64,000 nt of DNA from the NCBI RefSeq assembly GCF_003584685.1, contig NZ_AP018549.1, forward strand, positions 186,001 to 250,000. Reading direction: 5' to 3'. Position numbers and translations under genes: made by a program. This stretch comes from Lactobacillus paragasseri. GTDB lineage: Bacteria > Bacillota > Bacilli > Lactobacillales > Lactobacillaceae. Shown piece by piece: positions 1 to 9,501 of this stretch (positions are counted from its first letter, which is position 1; each line of letters opens with the position of its first letter). A model generated the notes under the pieces. That model saw nothing but the letters and a program-made list of their open reading frames with translations, was not told the DNA's origin and made no database searches.

Positions 1-2
1 GA

Positions 3-1487
3 ATTATTAATGCGATTTACGGGCCATTATTTGCCTACTTTAATGGAATTTTAGTTCTTATTGCTGGTAATTGGTTTAACTACCAAGTCATTTTAGCCTA
101 TGTCATTTCGCTATTAGGCGCTGGTAGTATGTATTACTTACTTCAAAAAGTAGGTATTAATAAGCTACTAGCCACAGTAATGGGAATTATTTATATTAAT
201 ATCGGGATGATTCCAGCCTTTATTAACCGTAGTTCATTTAACGGTTGGGGACAAGCATTAATGCCGTTAGTTGTGTTATGCGGCGTACGCATGATTCAAG
301 ATAGAGAAAAGCCAATTAACTGGATTCAGTTAATGTTAGTAATGAGTTTGTTAGTGCAGGTTCATGTTTTAAGTACCTTAATGGCAGCTCTTTTATTACT
401 TCCTTTCTTTCTCTATTCCTTAATTATTAATCAAAATTCTAAAAAGATATGGATACCTTTTATTAAGGCTGTTGTCGGAACAATTGTACTATCAGCTAAT
501 GTCATTGGGGCCTTTTTAGTTTTAATGCCGAATAATCACCTAGCTGCAAATACTGAATTTGATCTATCTCGTGGTGGCTTACGTCCACATGTGCTATGGC
601 ATAATGAATATGGCACAGCCTTTGCCTATATTTTGCCAATTTTTGTTTTATTAATTATTGCGCAATTTGTCTATGTTGTAATGCACTACAAAAAAGATAA
701 ATTAAATACTTTCGTGACTATTTGGGGTACGGTCTTACTAGGATTATCTTCATTTGTTTTTCCTTGGGGATTGGTTCAAAGTATTTTTCCAAGTTTAAAG
801 TCATACTTCCAATTTCCGTTTAGATTAACTGTTGTTGCCTATCCACTAATTCTGCTAGGGATGGCGCTAACTGTTAATCAATTACTAAAGCAAGGAGTTA
901 AGCCAAGGGCAGTTGGAATTAGTTTAGTAGTAGTTCTTCTTTTAGAAGCTGCTTTGCCGAATATCATTACTAATCACATCTTTACTGTTGCTTGTGGAAA
1001 AGATGCGCAAGTTCAAACAGTAGCTAAAGCATCAAACAGTGATCAGATGCTTAAGATATTGAAATGGCACTACTTGCCTGATTATTTACCAACTAAAGAC
1101 AAGTCTATTGACCAAAACGCAGCTTATCTTTACAAAATAAATGTAGTTGATCAATATCAAAAATTTAATCATAAAGTTGCTAAAAATGGTGATTTGATTC
1201 TTTCTTGGAAAGGAAAAAAGGATAAAGATATTGTTTTGCCCGTTGTTTTATACAAGCAAAGTGAATTAACTGTGAACAGTAAAAAATTCACTGGTGCAAA
1301 AAACGTAATTGGAAATCCAATTATTTCTCAAAAATCAGGTCTAAATCGTGCTGTTTTACACTTTATTGCTCCGGCTTGGTTCTATGTAGTCAGCGCAATT
1401 TCGTTAATAGCATGGCTTAGCGTACTCGTATTTTACTTGTGGAAGAAATTTATTAATAATAAAAACAATAAAATAAAAGTTGCTTAA
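3..1487 (+). CDS. Large polytopic membrane protein, C-terminal part (5' end outside window)
   Basis: The reading frame is open back to the first bases of the window, so this is the C-terminal ~494 residues of a longer protein; the internal ATG at 129 is not its start. It shows repeated hydrophobic segments (roughly 8-10), then a soluble basic stretch of ~110 residues, and ends with one more membrane helix and a Lys/Asn-rich tail. The pattern resembles YfhO / 6-pyruvoyl-tetrahydropterin-synthase-related membrane proteins, which are thought to act on lipid-linked sugars at the cell surface. No catalytic motif is visible in this part, so the family assignment is tentative. A strong terminator follows at 1499. 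Confidence 0.7.
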   Translation: MINAIYGPLFAYFNGILVLIAGNWFNYQVILAYVISLLGAGSMYYLLQKVGINKLLATVMGIIYINIGMIPAFINRSSFNGWGQALMPLVVLCGVRMIQDREKPINWIQLMLVMSLLVQVHVLSTLMAALLLLPFFLYSLIINQNSKKIWIPFIKAVVGTIVLSANVIGAFLVLMPNNHLAANTEFDLSRGGLRPHVLWHNEYGTAFAYILPIFVLLIIAQFVYVVMHYKKDKLNTFVTIWGTVLLGLSSFVFPWGLVQSIFPSLKSYFQFPFRLTVVAYPLILLGMALTVNQLLKQGVKPRAVGISLVVVLLLEAALPNIITNHIFTVACGKDAQVQTVAKASNSDQMLKILKWHYLPDYLPTKDKSIDQNAAYLYKINVVDQYQKFNHKVAKNGDLILSWKGKKDKDIVLPVVLYKQSELTVNSKKFTGAKNVIGNPIISQKSGLNRAVLHFIAPAWFYVVSAISLIAWLSVLVFYLWKKFINNKNNKIKVA

Positions 1488-1498
1488 TCATATACAAA

Positions 1499-1545
1499 AG
1501 TAGTCTTTTAATAAGATAGTCTTATTAAGAGGCTGCTTTTTCTTT
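1499..1545 (+). terminator. Rho-independent terminator of the membrane protein gene
   Basis: A 17-bp near-perfect stem (1499-1515 with 1521-1537) has a 5-nt loop and is followed by a T-rich tract. It separates the membrane protein gene from pckA. Confidence 0.85.
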
Positions 1546-1613
1546 GTATGGTTTTACTTACTATTAATATCAATTTATTTTTTGATTATTACATGGCTAT
1601 AGCTGTCTTGTTA

Positions 1614-1650
1614 TGTTATGATTTAATTGTAATCATTGAAACCGCTTTCT
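1614..1650 (+). promoter_or_regulatory. pckA promoter with downstream cre (CcpA) site
   Basis: An extended -10 (TGTTATGAT, 1614-1622) without a good -35 is followed by TGAAACCGCTTTCT at 1637-1650. That matches 13 of 14 positions of the cre consensus TGWAANCGNTNWCA. A cre just downstream of the start point normally represses in glucose (CcpA-HPr-Ser-P), which would suit a gluconeogenic or anaplerotic gene. The cre match is seen; the regulation is inferred. Confidence 0.65.
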
Positions 1651-1675
1651 ATGGTTTCAGAGGAGGAAAAATAAG

Positions 1676-3334
1676 TTGAGTACACAAGAACGTTATTCTC
1701 ATGATGAGTTAAGAAAAGCTAACAAAAAATTTAGTCGGGTTCGTTCTACTATTGAATCTGCCTTTTATGGCAACAATGTACACGAAGTAACTAGTGTTGC
1801 TGAAGCTTATAATTTAGCTAAGAAACAATCTGGTGTTATCGAAACTGACCTACCAATTTTACATACTAAGGAACTAGGTTTGCCACAAGGAGCAAAGCAG
1901 TTAGTTTATAACCACGGTAAAATTTTGGGTAGAACAGCAAGTGCACGTCACTTTGTTGATGATCCAAAAGAAGATCCAGAGGCATTAGCAGGTAACTTAC
2001 GTGAAGATATTTATAAGGGCCACGATCAAAAATTCTTAAAGGCAATAGTTCTAGTGGGATTAGACCCAAGCTTTACTGTTAAGGCACATATTATGATGCC
2101 AGAGGATCAAGCCTTTAACTTACTTTCATATATTTTGAATTTCCACTTCTTTGATGAAGAAGCAGAGAAGATTTACAAGAATTCTAAAGTATATGACGAA
2201 GGAGATATTTACTTCTACTTCGATCCAAATACTCAAGATGAAGATTATCCTAAAGGTTTTGGCGTCTTTGACGCACCACATAACTGTGCTGCAGTCTTTG
2301 GCTTACGTTACTTTGGTGAATTGAAGAAGGGTACTTTAACTCTTGCTTGGGCTATGGCTCATAGAAATGGTTATACTGCTTGTCACGGTGGTGAAAAGTC
2401 ATTCCACTTTAAAGATAAGGACGATAAAGTATTTGCCTTCTATGGCTTATCTGGTTCAGGTAAATCTACTTTGACTCATGAAATGTATGATGGTAAATAT
2501 GATATCACCGTTTTACACGATGACGCATTTATTATTTCTCGTGAAGATGGTTCTTCAGTAGCATTGGAGCCTTCATACTTTGATAAGACTCACGACTATC
2601 CAGCAGGTCACCACGAGACCAAGTACTACACTACAATTATGAACTGTGCAGTTACTCAAGATGAAGATGGTAAGAAAGTTATTGTAACTGAGGACTTACG
2701 TAACAACAATGGTCGTGTCATTAAGACTCGTTACACTTCACCACATAGAGTTGACTACGAAGATGCCCCAATTACTGCTTTGTTCTGGATTATGAAGGAT
2801 GGTTCACTACCACCAATCTTAAAAGTTGATGATCCAGTTTTAGCAACAACAATGGGACTTACTTTAGCTACTAAGAGAACTAGTGCTGAAAACTTACCAA
2901 AGGGCTTTGACATGAATACTTTGGTAATTGAACCATTCGCAGACCCATTCCGTGCTTATCCAGTATCTGGTGACTACTCAGACTTCAAGGAATTATTCAC
3001 TAAGCGTGGAGCTTCTTGTTACATCTTGAACACCGATGCCTTTATGGGTAAGGACATTCCAAAGGAAGTAACTAAGAAGCTAGTAGAAGATCTTGCTAAT
3101 GGCAGTATCAAAGATAGTGATTGGAAGCCATTTGGTAACTTCAAGGGTGTATCTTACTTACCAATTGAAGGTTATGAAGTTCACCTAGAAGATCCTGAAT
3201 ACCAAAAGACCTTAGCTAAGAGAATGCAAGACCGTTTAGACTGGTTGAACAAATATGATGAAGAACATCCTACTCAACCAATCCAAGAAGAAGCTAAGAA
3301 GACTTTGGAAGGTATCATTAAAGAATTAAATTAG
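1676..3334 (+). CDS. pckA: Phosphoenolpyruvate carboxykinase (ATP)
   Basis: Interconverts oxaloacetate + ATP and phosphoenolpyruvate + CO2 + ADP in the cytoplasm. The 552-residue protein is close to the usual ~540. It has the kinase P-loop GLSGSGKST at ~257-265 and an acidic metal-binding HDD at ~281-283. The residues after HDD differ from the classical DDEHGW signature, so it belongs to a divergent branch. The start is TTG, placed 7 bases after a strong AGAGGAGGA site. It stands alone between two terminators, with a cre site in its leader. In lactic acid bacteria without a full TCA cycle the enzyme probably links malate/oxaloacetate and PEP; the direction cannot be read from sequence. Confidence 0.93.
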   Translation: MSTQERYSHDELRKANKKFSRVRSTIESAFYGNNVHEVTSVAEAYNLAKKQSGVIETDLPILHTKELGLPQGAKQLVYNHGKILGRTASARHFVDDPKEDPEALAGNLREDIYKGHDQKFLKAIVLVGLDPSFTVKAHIMMPEDQAFNLLSYILNFHFFDEEAEKIYKNSKVYDEGDIYFYFDPNTQDEDYPKGFGVFDAPHNCAAVFGLRYFGELKKGTLTLAWAMAHRNGYTACHGGEKSFHFKDKDDKVFAFYGLSGSGKSTLTHEMYDGKYDITVLHDDAFIISREDGSSVALEPSYFDKTHDYPAGHHETKYYTTIMNCAVTQDEDGKKVIVTEDLRNNNGRVIKTRYTSPHRVDYEDAPITALFWIMKDGSLPPILKVDDPVLATTMGLTLATKRTSAENLPKGFDMNTLVIEPFADPFRAYPVSGDYSDFKELFTKRGASCYILNTDAFMGKDIPKEVTKKLVEDLANGSIKDSDWKPFGNFKGVSYLPIEGYEVHLEDPEYQKTLAKRMQDRLDWLNKYDEEHPTQPIQEEAKKTLEGIIKELN

Positions 3335-3378
3335 TTAATTGAAAAAATCCCCTATCAATTTCTATATTAGAACATTGA

Positions 3379-3409
3379 AAAACGCATCCCAATTGGGATG
3401 CGTTTTTTG
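3379..3409. terminator. Bidirectional terminator between pckA and kup
   Basis: A 9-bp perfect GC-rich stem (ACGCATCCC / GGGATGCGT, 3382-3403) with a 4-nt loop has T runs on the right and A runs on the left. It can therefore serve both pckA (+) and the convergent kup gene (-). Confidence 0.9.
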
Positions 3410-3427
3410 TATGTCTATATCTATTTA

Positions 3428-5479
3428 TTACTCTTTGAGTTCGCCTTCAGCTCGAAGTCTCTTTTTGATATCTTCAAATTTCTTTGGTGCGATGCGAGTA
3501 ATATGTTGTCTTCGTTGATCTCCTAAGATCAATGGTACCCGTTCAATAACTGTATCAGCATAATCTAAGCCAAACCATGAAGCTGGGTTAGAAGATAGAT
3601 TTTGAAGCCATACACGTGCTTCAACTAAGAATTTTTCATAACTTCTAAGTTGTGTTTGTGGACTAATTACATCGTTAACGATGACGAATGAAAAATCACC
3701 AACATCTCTACCAGGTGTAGTAGTGTATTCCTGCGGCTGTGATTCAATCGTGCCATCAGCAATTAGATCATGTACGATTTGACGTAAGTATACATTCACA
3801 CTAGTTTGCTGCTTGAATCCTAGGAAGAGTTGAACGTTAATTACGTTTTTAGTTCCGTAAGTATTAACGGCGTATTCAGCAGTAAATGGCTCATTAGTAA
3901 CGTTAACCGTTACGAACCAGTATGCTCGTGCACGTTTAGGACGTTTATCTAAGATAGAGTAGAGAATTTCTCGCTTAATGAATTTATTGTATTTAACTTT
4001 GGCCATGTAAACGAGGTTAGTAGCAAAAGTAGGGTAATCTTCATCATGACTCAAGTTTGTTAACATATCTACATATTCATCAAGCCTTACATAAGCATTG
4101 CGCGATTCACGTTTGTCTCTGATCTTATTACCATAGAACCAAACATACATAATGATTCCGATGAAACCGGCAATAATTAATGATACGTAACCACCATGTG
4201 TAAATTTACTCAAGCTGGCCAACATAAACATGATGTCTAAAAAGCCAAAGAAAATTAAGAATATCCAGTTCCAGATTGTACGAATGCCCTTCATTGCTAA
4301 CCATTCGTAAAGCAAGATCGTTGTCATTAACATTGAAATAGTAATTGACAAACCATAGGCTGCTTCCATGTGAGCGGAAGTTTGGAAGAAAAGAACAATC
4401 GCAATTGTTGCAATACAGATCATCTTATTAACAGAAGGAATATAAATCTGTCCCTTTTTAGTTGAAGGATACATAATATTCATTCTTGGTAAGAACTTCA
4501 ATCCACTAGCTTCAGCTACTAAAGTAAATGAACCAGTAATTAAAGCTTGTGAAGCAATAACGGCGGCAATAGTAGCCAAGACAATGGCAGCTAGACGAAT
4601 ATTTTGTGGGATGATTTCAAAGAATGGGTTGAAATCACCGTTTCCAGCGTTATAGTTAGGATTATTTAGAATCCAAACGCCTTGACCAAAGTAATTGAGT
4701 GATAAACAAACAAAGACATATGGCCAAGAACCAATAATATTTCCTTTACCAACGTGACCAACGTCAGAATATAATGCTTCTGCACCAGTAGTAGCAAGGA
4801 AGATGGATCCTAAAATAAAGATTCCAACCTTGTTATATGGACTAAATAGAAGCTTAATTGCGTAATAAGGGTTAAGAGCTTGTAAGATAGATAAGTCACC
4901 CATCATATTCATCAAGCCCATAACACCTAAAAAGGTAAACCAGATAAACATAATTGGTCCAAAAGCTTTACCAATAATACTTGTTCCCATTCGCTGAATC
5001 GAAAACAGAATCAGCAAAATTACTACCGTAATTGCAATAACGGCTCCCTGCGTAGAAACTGGAACGTTGCCGTGACCAAATTCAATTCCTTTTAGCCCTT
5101 CAATAGCTGTTGTAACAGTAACAGCAGGAGTTAATGTACCATCAGCTAAAATTGCAGCTCCACCAATTAAAGCGGGAAGCACTAACCATTTTGCACGTTT
5201 ACGTACTAAAGTATAGAGAGCAAAAATACCACCTTCACCGTGGTTAGTAGCCTTTAATGCAATAAAGACAGTCTGCAAAGTTGTTAATAAAGTAACTGTC
5301 CAAAGTACTAGGGAAATAGATCCGACAATGAAGTCACGATTTACGTGAGCAATCCCACCATTTCCGGCGACAATCGACTTCATAACATATAACGGACTGG
5401 TTCCAATATCACCATAGACAATACCAATCGCAATTAATAATCCCGCGGCCGATATATTTTTCCGTGTTTTTTCATTCAT
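3428..5479 (-). CDS. kup: KUP-family potassium transporter (copy 2)
   Basis: Proton-coupled K+ uptake system of the KUP/HAK/KT family in the cytoplasmic membrane. The 683-residue protein has the N-terminal family signature GIVYGDIGTSPLYVM (~19-33), about 12 membrane helices to ~residue 455, and a ~220-residue cytoplasmic C-terminal domain. It is a close paralogue of the next gene upstream (5631-7628), with very high identity through the C-terminal domain. It differs mainly at the extreme C-terminus, where it has ~20 extra charged residues. Both face the same way, so the pair looks like a tandem duplication that diverged. A hairpin lies in the leader at 5528-5560. Confidence 0.93.
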   Translation of the reverse strand: MNEKTRKNISAAGLLIAIGIVYGDIGTSPLYVMKSIVAGNGGIAHVNRDFIVGSISLVLWTVTLLTTLQTVFIALKATNHGEGGIFALYTLVRKRAKWLVLPALIGGAAILADGTLTPAVTVTTAIEGLKGIEFGHGNVPVSTQGAVIAITVVILLILFSIQRMGTSIIGKAFGPIMFIWFTFLGVMGLMNMMGDLSILQALNPYYAIKLLFSPYNKVGIFILGSIFLATTGAEALYSDVGHVGKGNIIGSWPYVFVCLSLNYFGQGVWILNNPNYNAGNGDFNPFFEIIPQNIRLAAIVLATIAAVIASQALITGSFTLVAEASGLKFLPRMNIMYPSTKKGQIYIPSVNKMICIATIAIVLFFQTSAHMEAAYGLSITISMLMTTILLYEWLAMKGIRTIWNWIFLIFFGFLDIMFMLASLSKFTHGGYVSLIIAGFIGIIMYVWFYGNKIRDKRESRNAYVRLDEYVDMLTNLSHDEDYPTFATNLVYMAKVKYNKFIKREILYSILDKRPKRARAYWFVTVNVTNEPFTAEYAVNTYGTKNVINVQLFLGFKQQTSVNVYLRQIVHDLIADGTIESQPQEYTTTPGRDVGDFSFVIVNDVISPQTQLRSYEKFLVEARVWLQNLSSNPASWFGLDYADTVIERVPLILGDQRRQHITRIAPKKFEDIKKRLRAEGELKE

Positions 5480-5527
5480 TTTTATTCTCCCAATAAATAG
5501 CCAAAATGACTAAATATCTAAATAACG

Positions 5528-5560
5528 TAAAAAAAGAATGCCAAAAAAGGGACATTCTTC
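5528..5560 (-). terminator. Hairpin with T-tract between the two kup genes
   Basis: Read on the minus strand, AAGAATG and CATTCTT arms with an inner CC/GG pair enclose a T-rich loop, and a run of seven T follows. It can end the upstream kup transcript or act as an attenuator in the leader of the downstream kup. Confidence 0.65.
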
Positions 5561-5630
5561 TTTAAACATATCTATTTTCATCTATTTATGCAAGAGTTGC
5601 AAGTATCTATCGGAGAATAATTTAAAATAA

Positions 5631-7628
5631 TTATCTTAGTTTGGTTCTGTGAATAGATTTAACATCTTGCGAACCTAGAATTAATGGTACGCGTTCAATT
5701 ACTGTATCGGCATATTCTAATCCAAACCAAACAGCAGGATTAGAGGATAAGTTTTGAAGCCAGACCCGGCTTTCAACGAGCCACTTTTCATAAGAACTTA
5801 GTTGAGTTTCAGGACTAATTACGTCATTTACAATTACAAACTTAAAGTCACCAACATCTCTACCTGGAGTAGTAGTGTATTCTTGTGGTTGCGATTCAAT
5901 TGTGCCATCTTTAATTAAGTCATGGACAATCTGACGTAAGTAAACATTAACTTTTTGCTGCTGCTTAAATCCTAAGTATAGTTGAACGTTAATTACGTTT
6001 TTGGTGCCATAGGTATTAACTGCATATTCAGCAGTAAAAGGTTCGTTAGTTACGTTTACGGTTACAAACCAATAAGCATGAGCTCGCTTTGGACGCTTAT
6101 CTAAGATTGAATACAGCATGTCACGCTTAATAAACTTGTTGTATTTAACTTTGGCCATGTAGACCAAGTTTGTTGCATATAGCGGAATACTTTCGTCATG
6201 GCTTAGATTGCTGAGCATAGTAGTATATTCGTCTAAGCGAACATAGGCATTTTCGGCTTCACGTTTATCACGAACTTTATTACCAAAATACCAAACATAC
6301 ATAATTGCCCCAATAAAGGCTGCAATAATTACCGTGACATAACCACCATGTAAGAATTTAGCTAAACTAGAAATCAAGAACATGGTTTCAATTGCCCCGA
6401 ATAAAAGCAAAAAGATTAGTCGCAAACTAAAGTTAACTTTTCTAAGTGATAGGTATTCAAAGAGCAGAACTGTCGTCATGAGCATGGTTACAGTGATTGC
6501 TAAACCATAAGCCGCTTCCATGTGTTCAGAGGTTCTAAATAAGAAGACAATTCCGATTGTAGCAGCGCAAAGCATCTTATTAATTGACGGAATGAAAAGC
6601 TGTCCCTGTTCAGTAGAAGGATAAATAATTTTCATTCTCGGTAAAAACTTCAAACCACTAGCTTCAGAAACTAGGGTAAAGGAGCCGGTAATTAAAGCTT
6701 GCGAGGCAATGATTGCGGCTAGGGTAGCTAGAATTATTGCAAAGAACTTCCACTGGCTTGGTAGAGCTTCAAAGAATGGGTTAAAGTCTGTGGCACCAGC
6801 ATGATAATTAGGGTTCTCTAAGATCCAAACGCCTTGACCAAGATAGTTTAGGGCTAAGCAAATAAAAACGTAAGGCCAAGAACCCATAATATTACCTTTA
6901 CCAACGTGTCCAACATCTGAATAAAGGGCTTCCGCACCAGTAGTAGCTAAGAATACTGCTCCTAGAATTAAAACACCGACTTTATTAGCAGGACTAAATA
7001 AAATTTTGATAGCAAGAAGTGGATTGAGTGCTTCAAGTAAGGACCAGTCATGACTTAAGTTCATAATTCCAGTTAATCCTAAGAAGGTAAACCAGACCAG
7101 CATGATTGGCCCAAATGTCTTACCGATAACGCTCGTTCCCATTCTTTGGATAGAGAATAGGAAAAGCAAGATGACAATTGTGATCATAATGACACTATTT
7201 TGATTTGGCACTGGAATATCGTTACCAAATTTCATATTTTTAAGACCTTCAATAGCGGTTGTAACAGTAACTGCTGGTGTTAAAGTGCCATCAGCCAGTA
7301 AAGCAGCTCCTCCAACTAAGGCAGGGATAACTAGCCATTTAGCCTTTTTTCTAACTAAAGCATAAAGAGAGAAAATTCCACCTTCACCATGGTTAGTTGC
7401 TTTAAGGGCGATTAAAACATACTTAACAGTGGTTAAAAGTGTAATCGTCCAAAGAATAAGTGAGATGGAACCTACAATATATTCGCGGCTAACATGAGCA
7501 ATTCCGCCGTTTTCGTTTACGATTGCTTTCATAACATAAAGTGGACTTGTACCAATGTCGCCGTAAACAATTCCAATTGAAACTAAAAGTCCCGCTAAGG
7601 TGACTTTTTTACGTAAATTACTATTCAT
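5631..7628 (-). CDS. kup: KUP-family potassium transporter (copy 1)
   Basis: Second KUP/HAK/KT K+:H+ symporter, 665 residues, with the same architecture: signature GIVYGDIGTSPLYVM near the N-terminus, ~12 membrane helices and a C-terminal cytoplasmic domain. It has its own ribosome site (AGAGGAAAG) 8 bases before the ATG. The 151-bp gap to the following paralogue contains a terminator-like hairpin, so the two genes may be transcribed separately. Two copies in tandem are common in this genus and may differ in affinity or expression; nothing in the sequence decides which is the major system. Confidence 0.93.
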   Translation of the reverse strand: MNSNLRKKVTLAGLLVSIGIVYGDIGTSPLYVMKAIVNENGGIAHVSREYIVGSISLILWTITLLTTVKYVLIALKATNHGEGGIFSLYALVRKKAKWLVIPALVGGAALLADGTLTPAVTVTTAIEGLKNMKFGNDIPVPNQNSVIMITIVILLFLFSIQRMGTSVIGKTFGPIMLVWFTFLGLTGIMNLSHDWSLLEALNPLLAIKILFSPANKVGVLILGAVFLATTGAEALYSDVGHVGKGNIMGSWPYVFICLALNYLGQGVWILENPNYHAGATDFNPFFEALPSQWKFFAIILATLAAIIASQALITGSFTLVSEASGLKFLPRMKIIYPSTEQGQLFIPSINKMLCAATIGIVFLFRTSEHMEAAYGLAITVTMLMTTVLLFEYLSLRKVNFSLRLIFLLLFGAIETMFLISSLAKFLHGGYVTVIIAAFIGAIMYVWYFGNKVRDKREAENAYVRLDEYTTMLSNLSHDESIPLYATNLVYMAKVKYNKFIKRDMLYSILDKRPKRAHAYWFVTVNVTNEPFTAEYAVNTYGTKNVINVQLYLGFKQQQKVNVYLRQIVHDLIKDGTIESQPQEYTTTPGRDVGDFKFVIVNDVISPETQLSSYEKWLVESRVWLQNLSSNPAVWFGLEYADTVIERVPLILGSQDVKSIHRTKLR

Positions 7629-7674
7629 AATGAGCTTTCCTCTTAAAAAGTATTAAATAACATTTTGAATAAAC

Positions 7675-7709
7675 AAAAAAGAATGTATTGTAATAATACA
7701 TTCTTTTTA
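7675..7709. terminator. Perfect 14-bp hairpin upstream of kup copy 1
   Basis: A perfect 14-bp inverted repeat (AAAAAGAATGTATT and its complement) has a 5-nt loop. Its T5 end serves either strand. It lies 47 bp before the kup ATG and after the stop of the 7772-8191 gene. Most simply it terminates that gene, but its position just ahead of kup also fits an attenuator. Confidence 0.75.
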
Positions 7710-7771
7710 TTTTCGCTAGCACTATTTTGGCTCTTTGGAACCTAATATGCAAATAATAAATTGTGATTTTT

Positions 7772-8191
7772 TTATGAAAGAGTTTGTTTGATTTCGTTAC
7801 GACGATCAGTGTACCATTTGTTCCAATCTTCGTAAGTCTTCATATTTTGTGGATCTACGCCAGTTTGCTTTTGAATATTGTTAAGCATATCCATAAAGCG
7901 TTCAGCATGAATATTTAATACGTGCTTGACTAAGTTTTGACGGCTGAAGGCCATGTTGTTAGTTAAGTAAGTGTTAATTTCAATAACGTCATGATTACCA
8001 TCGTAAACATCCATAATTTCAAGATCGCTTTCGTCGAATTTTGAAATATAGAAGTTAGCAAATGTCTTTAAGTAATCAGGTTGTTCTTTAAATTCAGTAG
8101 CTGGCATTTCTACACGATTTGCCTCTGGCATAACTACTTCAAATTCTTCTTTTTCTTGAGTTTCTTCGGTGTTCTTCTTGTCTTCAGTCAA
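7772..8191 (-). CDS. Conserved hypothetical acidic cytoplasmic protein
   Basis: I do not recognise this 139-residue protein. It starts with TTG, 9 bases after a good AAAGGAG site. The first ~35 residues are very acidic (Glu/Asp-rich, probably disordered). The remainder is mixed alpha-helical, with many aromatic residues, and has no signal peptide, membrane segment or cysteines. It sits between the kup pair and a lipoprotein gene, all on the minus strand, with a terminator on its 3' side. Codon use and ribosome site are typical, so it is a real gene of unknown function. Confidence 0.7.
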   Translation of the reverse strand: MTEDKKNTEETQEKEEFEVVMPEANRVEMPATEFKEQPDYLKTFANFYISKFDESDLEIMDVYDGNHDVIEINTYLTNNMAFSRQNLVKHVLNIHAERFMDMLNNIQKQTGVDPQNMKTYEDWNKWYTDRRNEIKQTLS

Positions 8192-8277
8192 AGTTAAGAG
8201 CTCCTTTACTGTTTAGCTGTACAAAAATTCAATATAATCTTACATTGAATTACAAGCAAAAGCAAATTTTGTAGGGT

Positions 8278-9315
8278 TTATTGGAAGTTTTCTACATCTT
8301 GTTTAGTGTATGAATCAATTGTAGTGTGACCATTATTAGCAGCTGCTCTCATGAAGTTAACTACTTTTTGGTCAGACCAAGAGCTAGTATCAACACCAAG
8401 TGAACTTAATTGGTTACGAGTTTGTGCAATTACTCGACCAGTAACTGTTTGACCATCGATCATCATGCCACTATTTGAGTTTGATGAAGAATTGGTATTT
8501 GAGCTATTGTGAGCATTACTATTTGAAGTGGTAGCATGGGATGATTGTTTGTTTGCTGCAGAGTTGTTTTGAGCGTTAGCAGTATTTGAATTACTTTGGT
8601 TAGAGCTAGAACTAGTATTGGTATTACTACTATTAGATGAATTAGATTTTGAACTAGTAGATTTGTGTGAAGTAGTTGCTTCATCGTCATCATTAGCATC
8701 TAAATTATCAGTATCAATATCGTCGTTAACGTCTTCGCCATTTAATTTAGCATTAGCAACTTTACGTAAATGCTTTACATTTTTCTTTACTTTTTTGTAG
8801 TACTTACCATTAATGTAAGATAAATCTAAAATTTGATCGCAAGATTCAACTGTTGCTTGATAGTTACCATCACGATAGCTTAATTTAGCTTGCTTGTATA
8901 AAGGATTGATATCGTGAGTGATATGGTCTTGTACCTTGTTAATCGTCTTATAAAGCTTAGCAGCTTGCTTAGTCATTACAGAATAGCCATTAGTTTTGTT
9001 AGCTGCCTTGTCTAATTCACCTAAAGCATCTTTAAATTCGTACTCTCTGATTTCTTCTTGAGCATCCTTCATAGCGCCTGCTTGATCGGCATAGGCTTTT
9101 GATTCAGAAGTTGCTTTTACATCGTGAGCATCTTCAAATTTTTCTTCAGCTGCTTCGTACTTTTGACTAGAGGCAGCATCTTTTCCTTGACTCATATAAG
9201 TAGTGTACTTGTCTGAGCCATTATTAGATGAGCTATTTGATGAATTAGAACATCCAACTGCGAATAAGGTAATAAAGAATGCCATAATGGCAACTCCGAT
9301 TTTTGATCGTTTCAT
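8278..9315 (-). CDS. Ser/Asn-rich lipoprotein with C-terminal globular domain
   Basis: Secreted lipoprotein of 345 residues. It has a Lys/Arg N-terminus, a hydrophobic core and the lipobox AVGC (Cys ~22), followed by a Ser/Asn run. Residues ~35-190 form a charged helical region resembling tandem TPR-like helices. Residues ~195-285 are a low-complexity Ser/Asn/Thr linker, and the last ~60 residues form a small conserved-looking domain. It probably sits on the outer face of the membrane, with the linker crossing the wall. Another Ser-rich lipoprotein at 36898-37518 is built on the same plan. Function unknown. Confidence 0.8.
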   Translation of the reverse strand: MKRSKIGVAIMAFFITLFAVGCSNSSNSSSNNGSDKYTTYMSQGKDAASSQKYEAAEEKFEDAHDVKATSESKAYADQAGAMKDAQEEIREYEFKDALGELDKAANKTNGYSVMTKQAAKLYKTINKVQDHITHDINPLYKQAKLSYRDGNYQATVESCDQILDLSYINGKYYKKVKKNVKHLRKVANAKLNGEDVNDDIDTDNLDANDDDEATTSHKSTSSKSNSSNSSNTNTSSSSNQSNSNTANAQNNSAANKQSSHATTSNSNAHNSSNTNSSSNSNSGMMIDGQTVTGRVIAQTRNQLSSLGVDTSSWSDQKVVNFMRAAANNGHTTIDSYTKQDVENFQ

Positions 9316-9501
9316 TGTTTCTTCCTCCTATAAAAATGAATTTATCTTACTTAAATTATACCAAATTTAACTCATAAAAAATTCATTGAAAAAATTGGCA
9401 CAAATCTTTGTGGTAAATCGTTAGTAATAGTGTAAGGCAATTCACCGGTGATAACTTACAAAATATATTTAGTTACTAATTAGATTATCAGAGGTAGAAA
9501 A

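Noticed and set aside
7629-7771. ydaO c-di-AMP riboswitch ahead of kup
   Set aside because: The gap is only 143 bp and shows none of the conserved aptamer blocks; only a simple hairpin is present.
8463-8800. ORFs overlapping the Ser/Asn-rich lipoprotein linker
   Set aside because: Products of the repetitive linker read in other frames; no start signals or conserved pattern.
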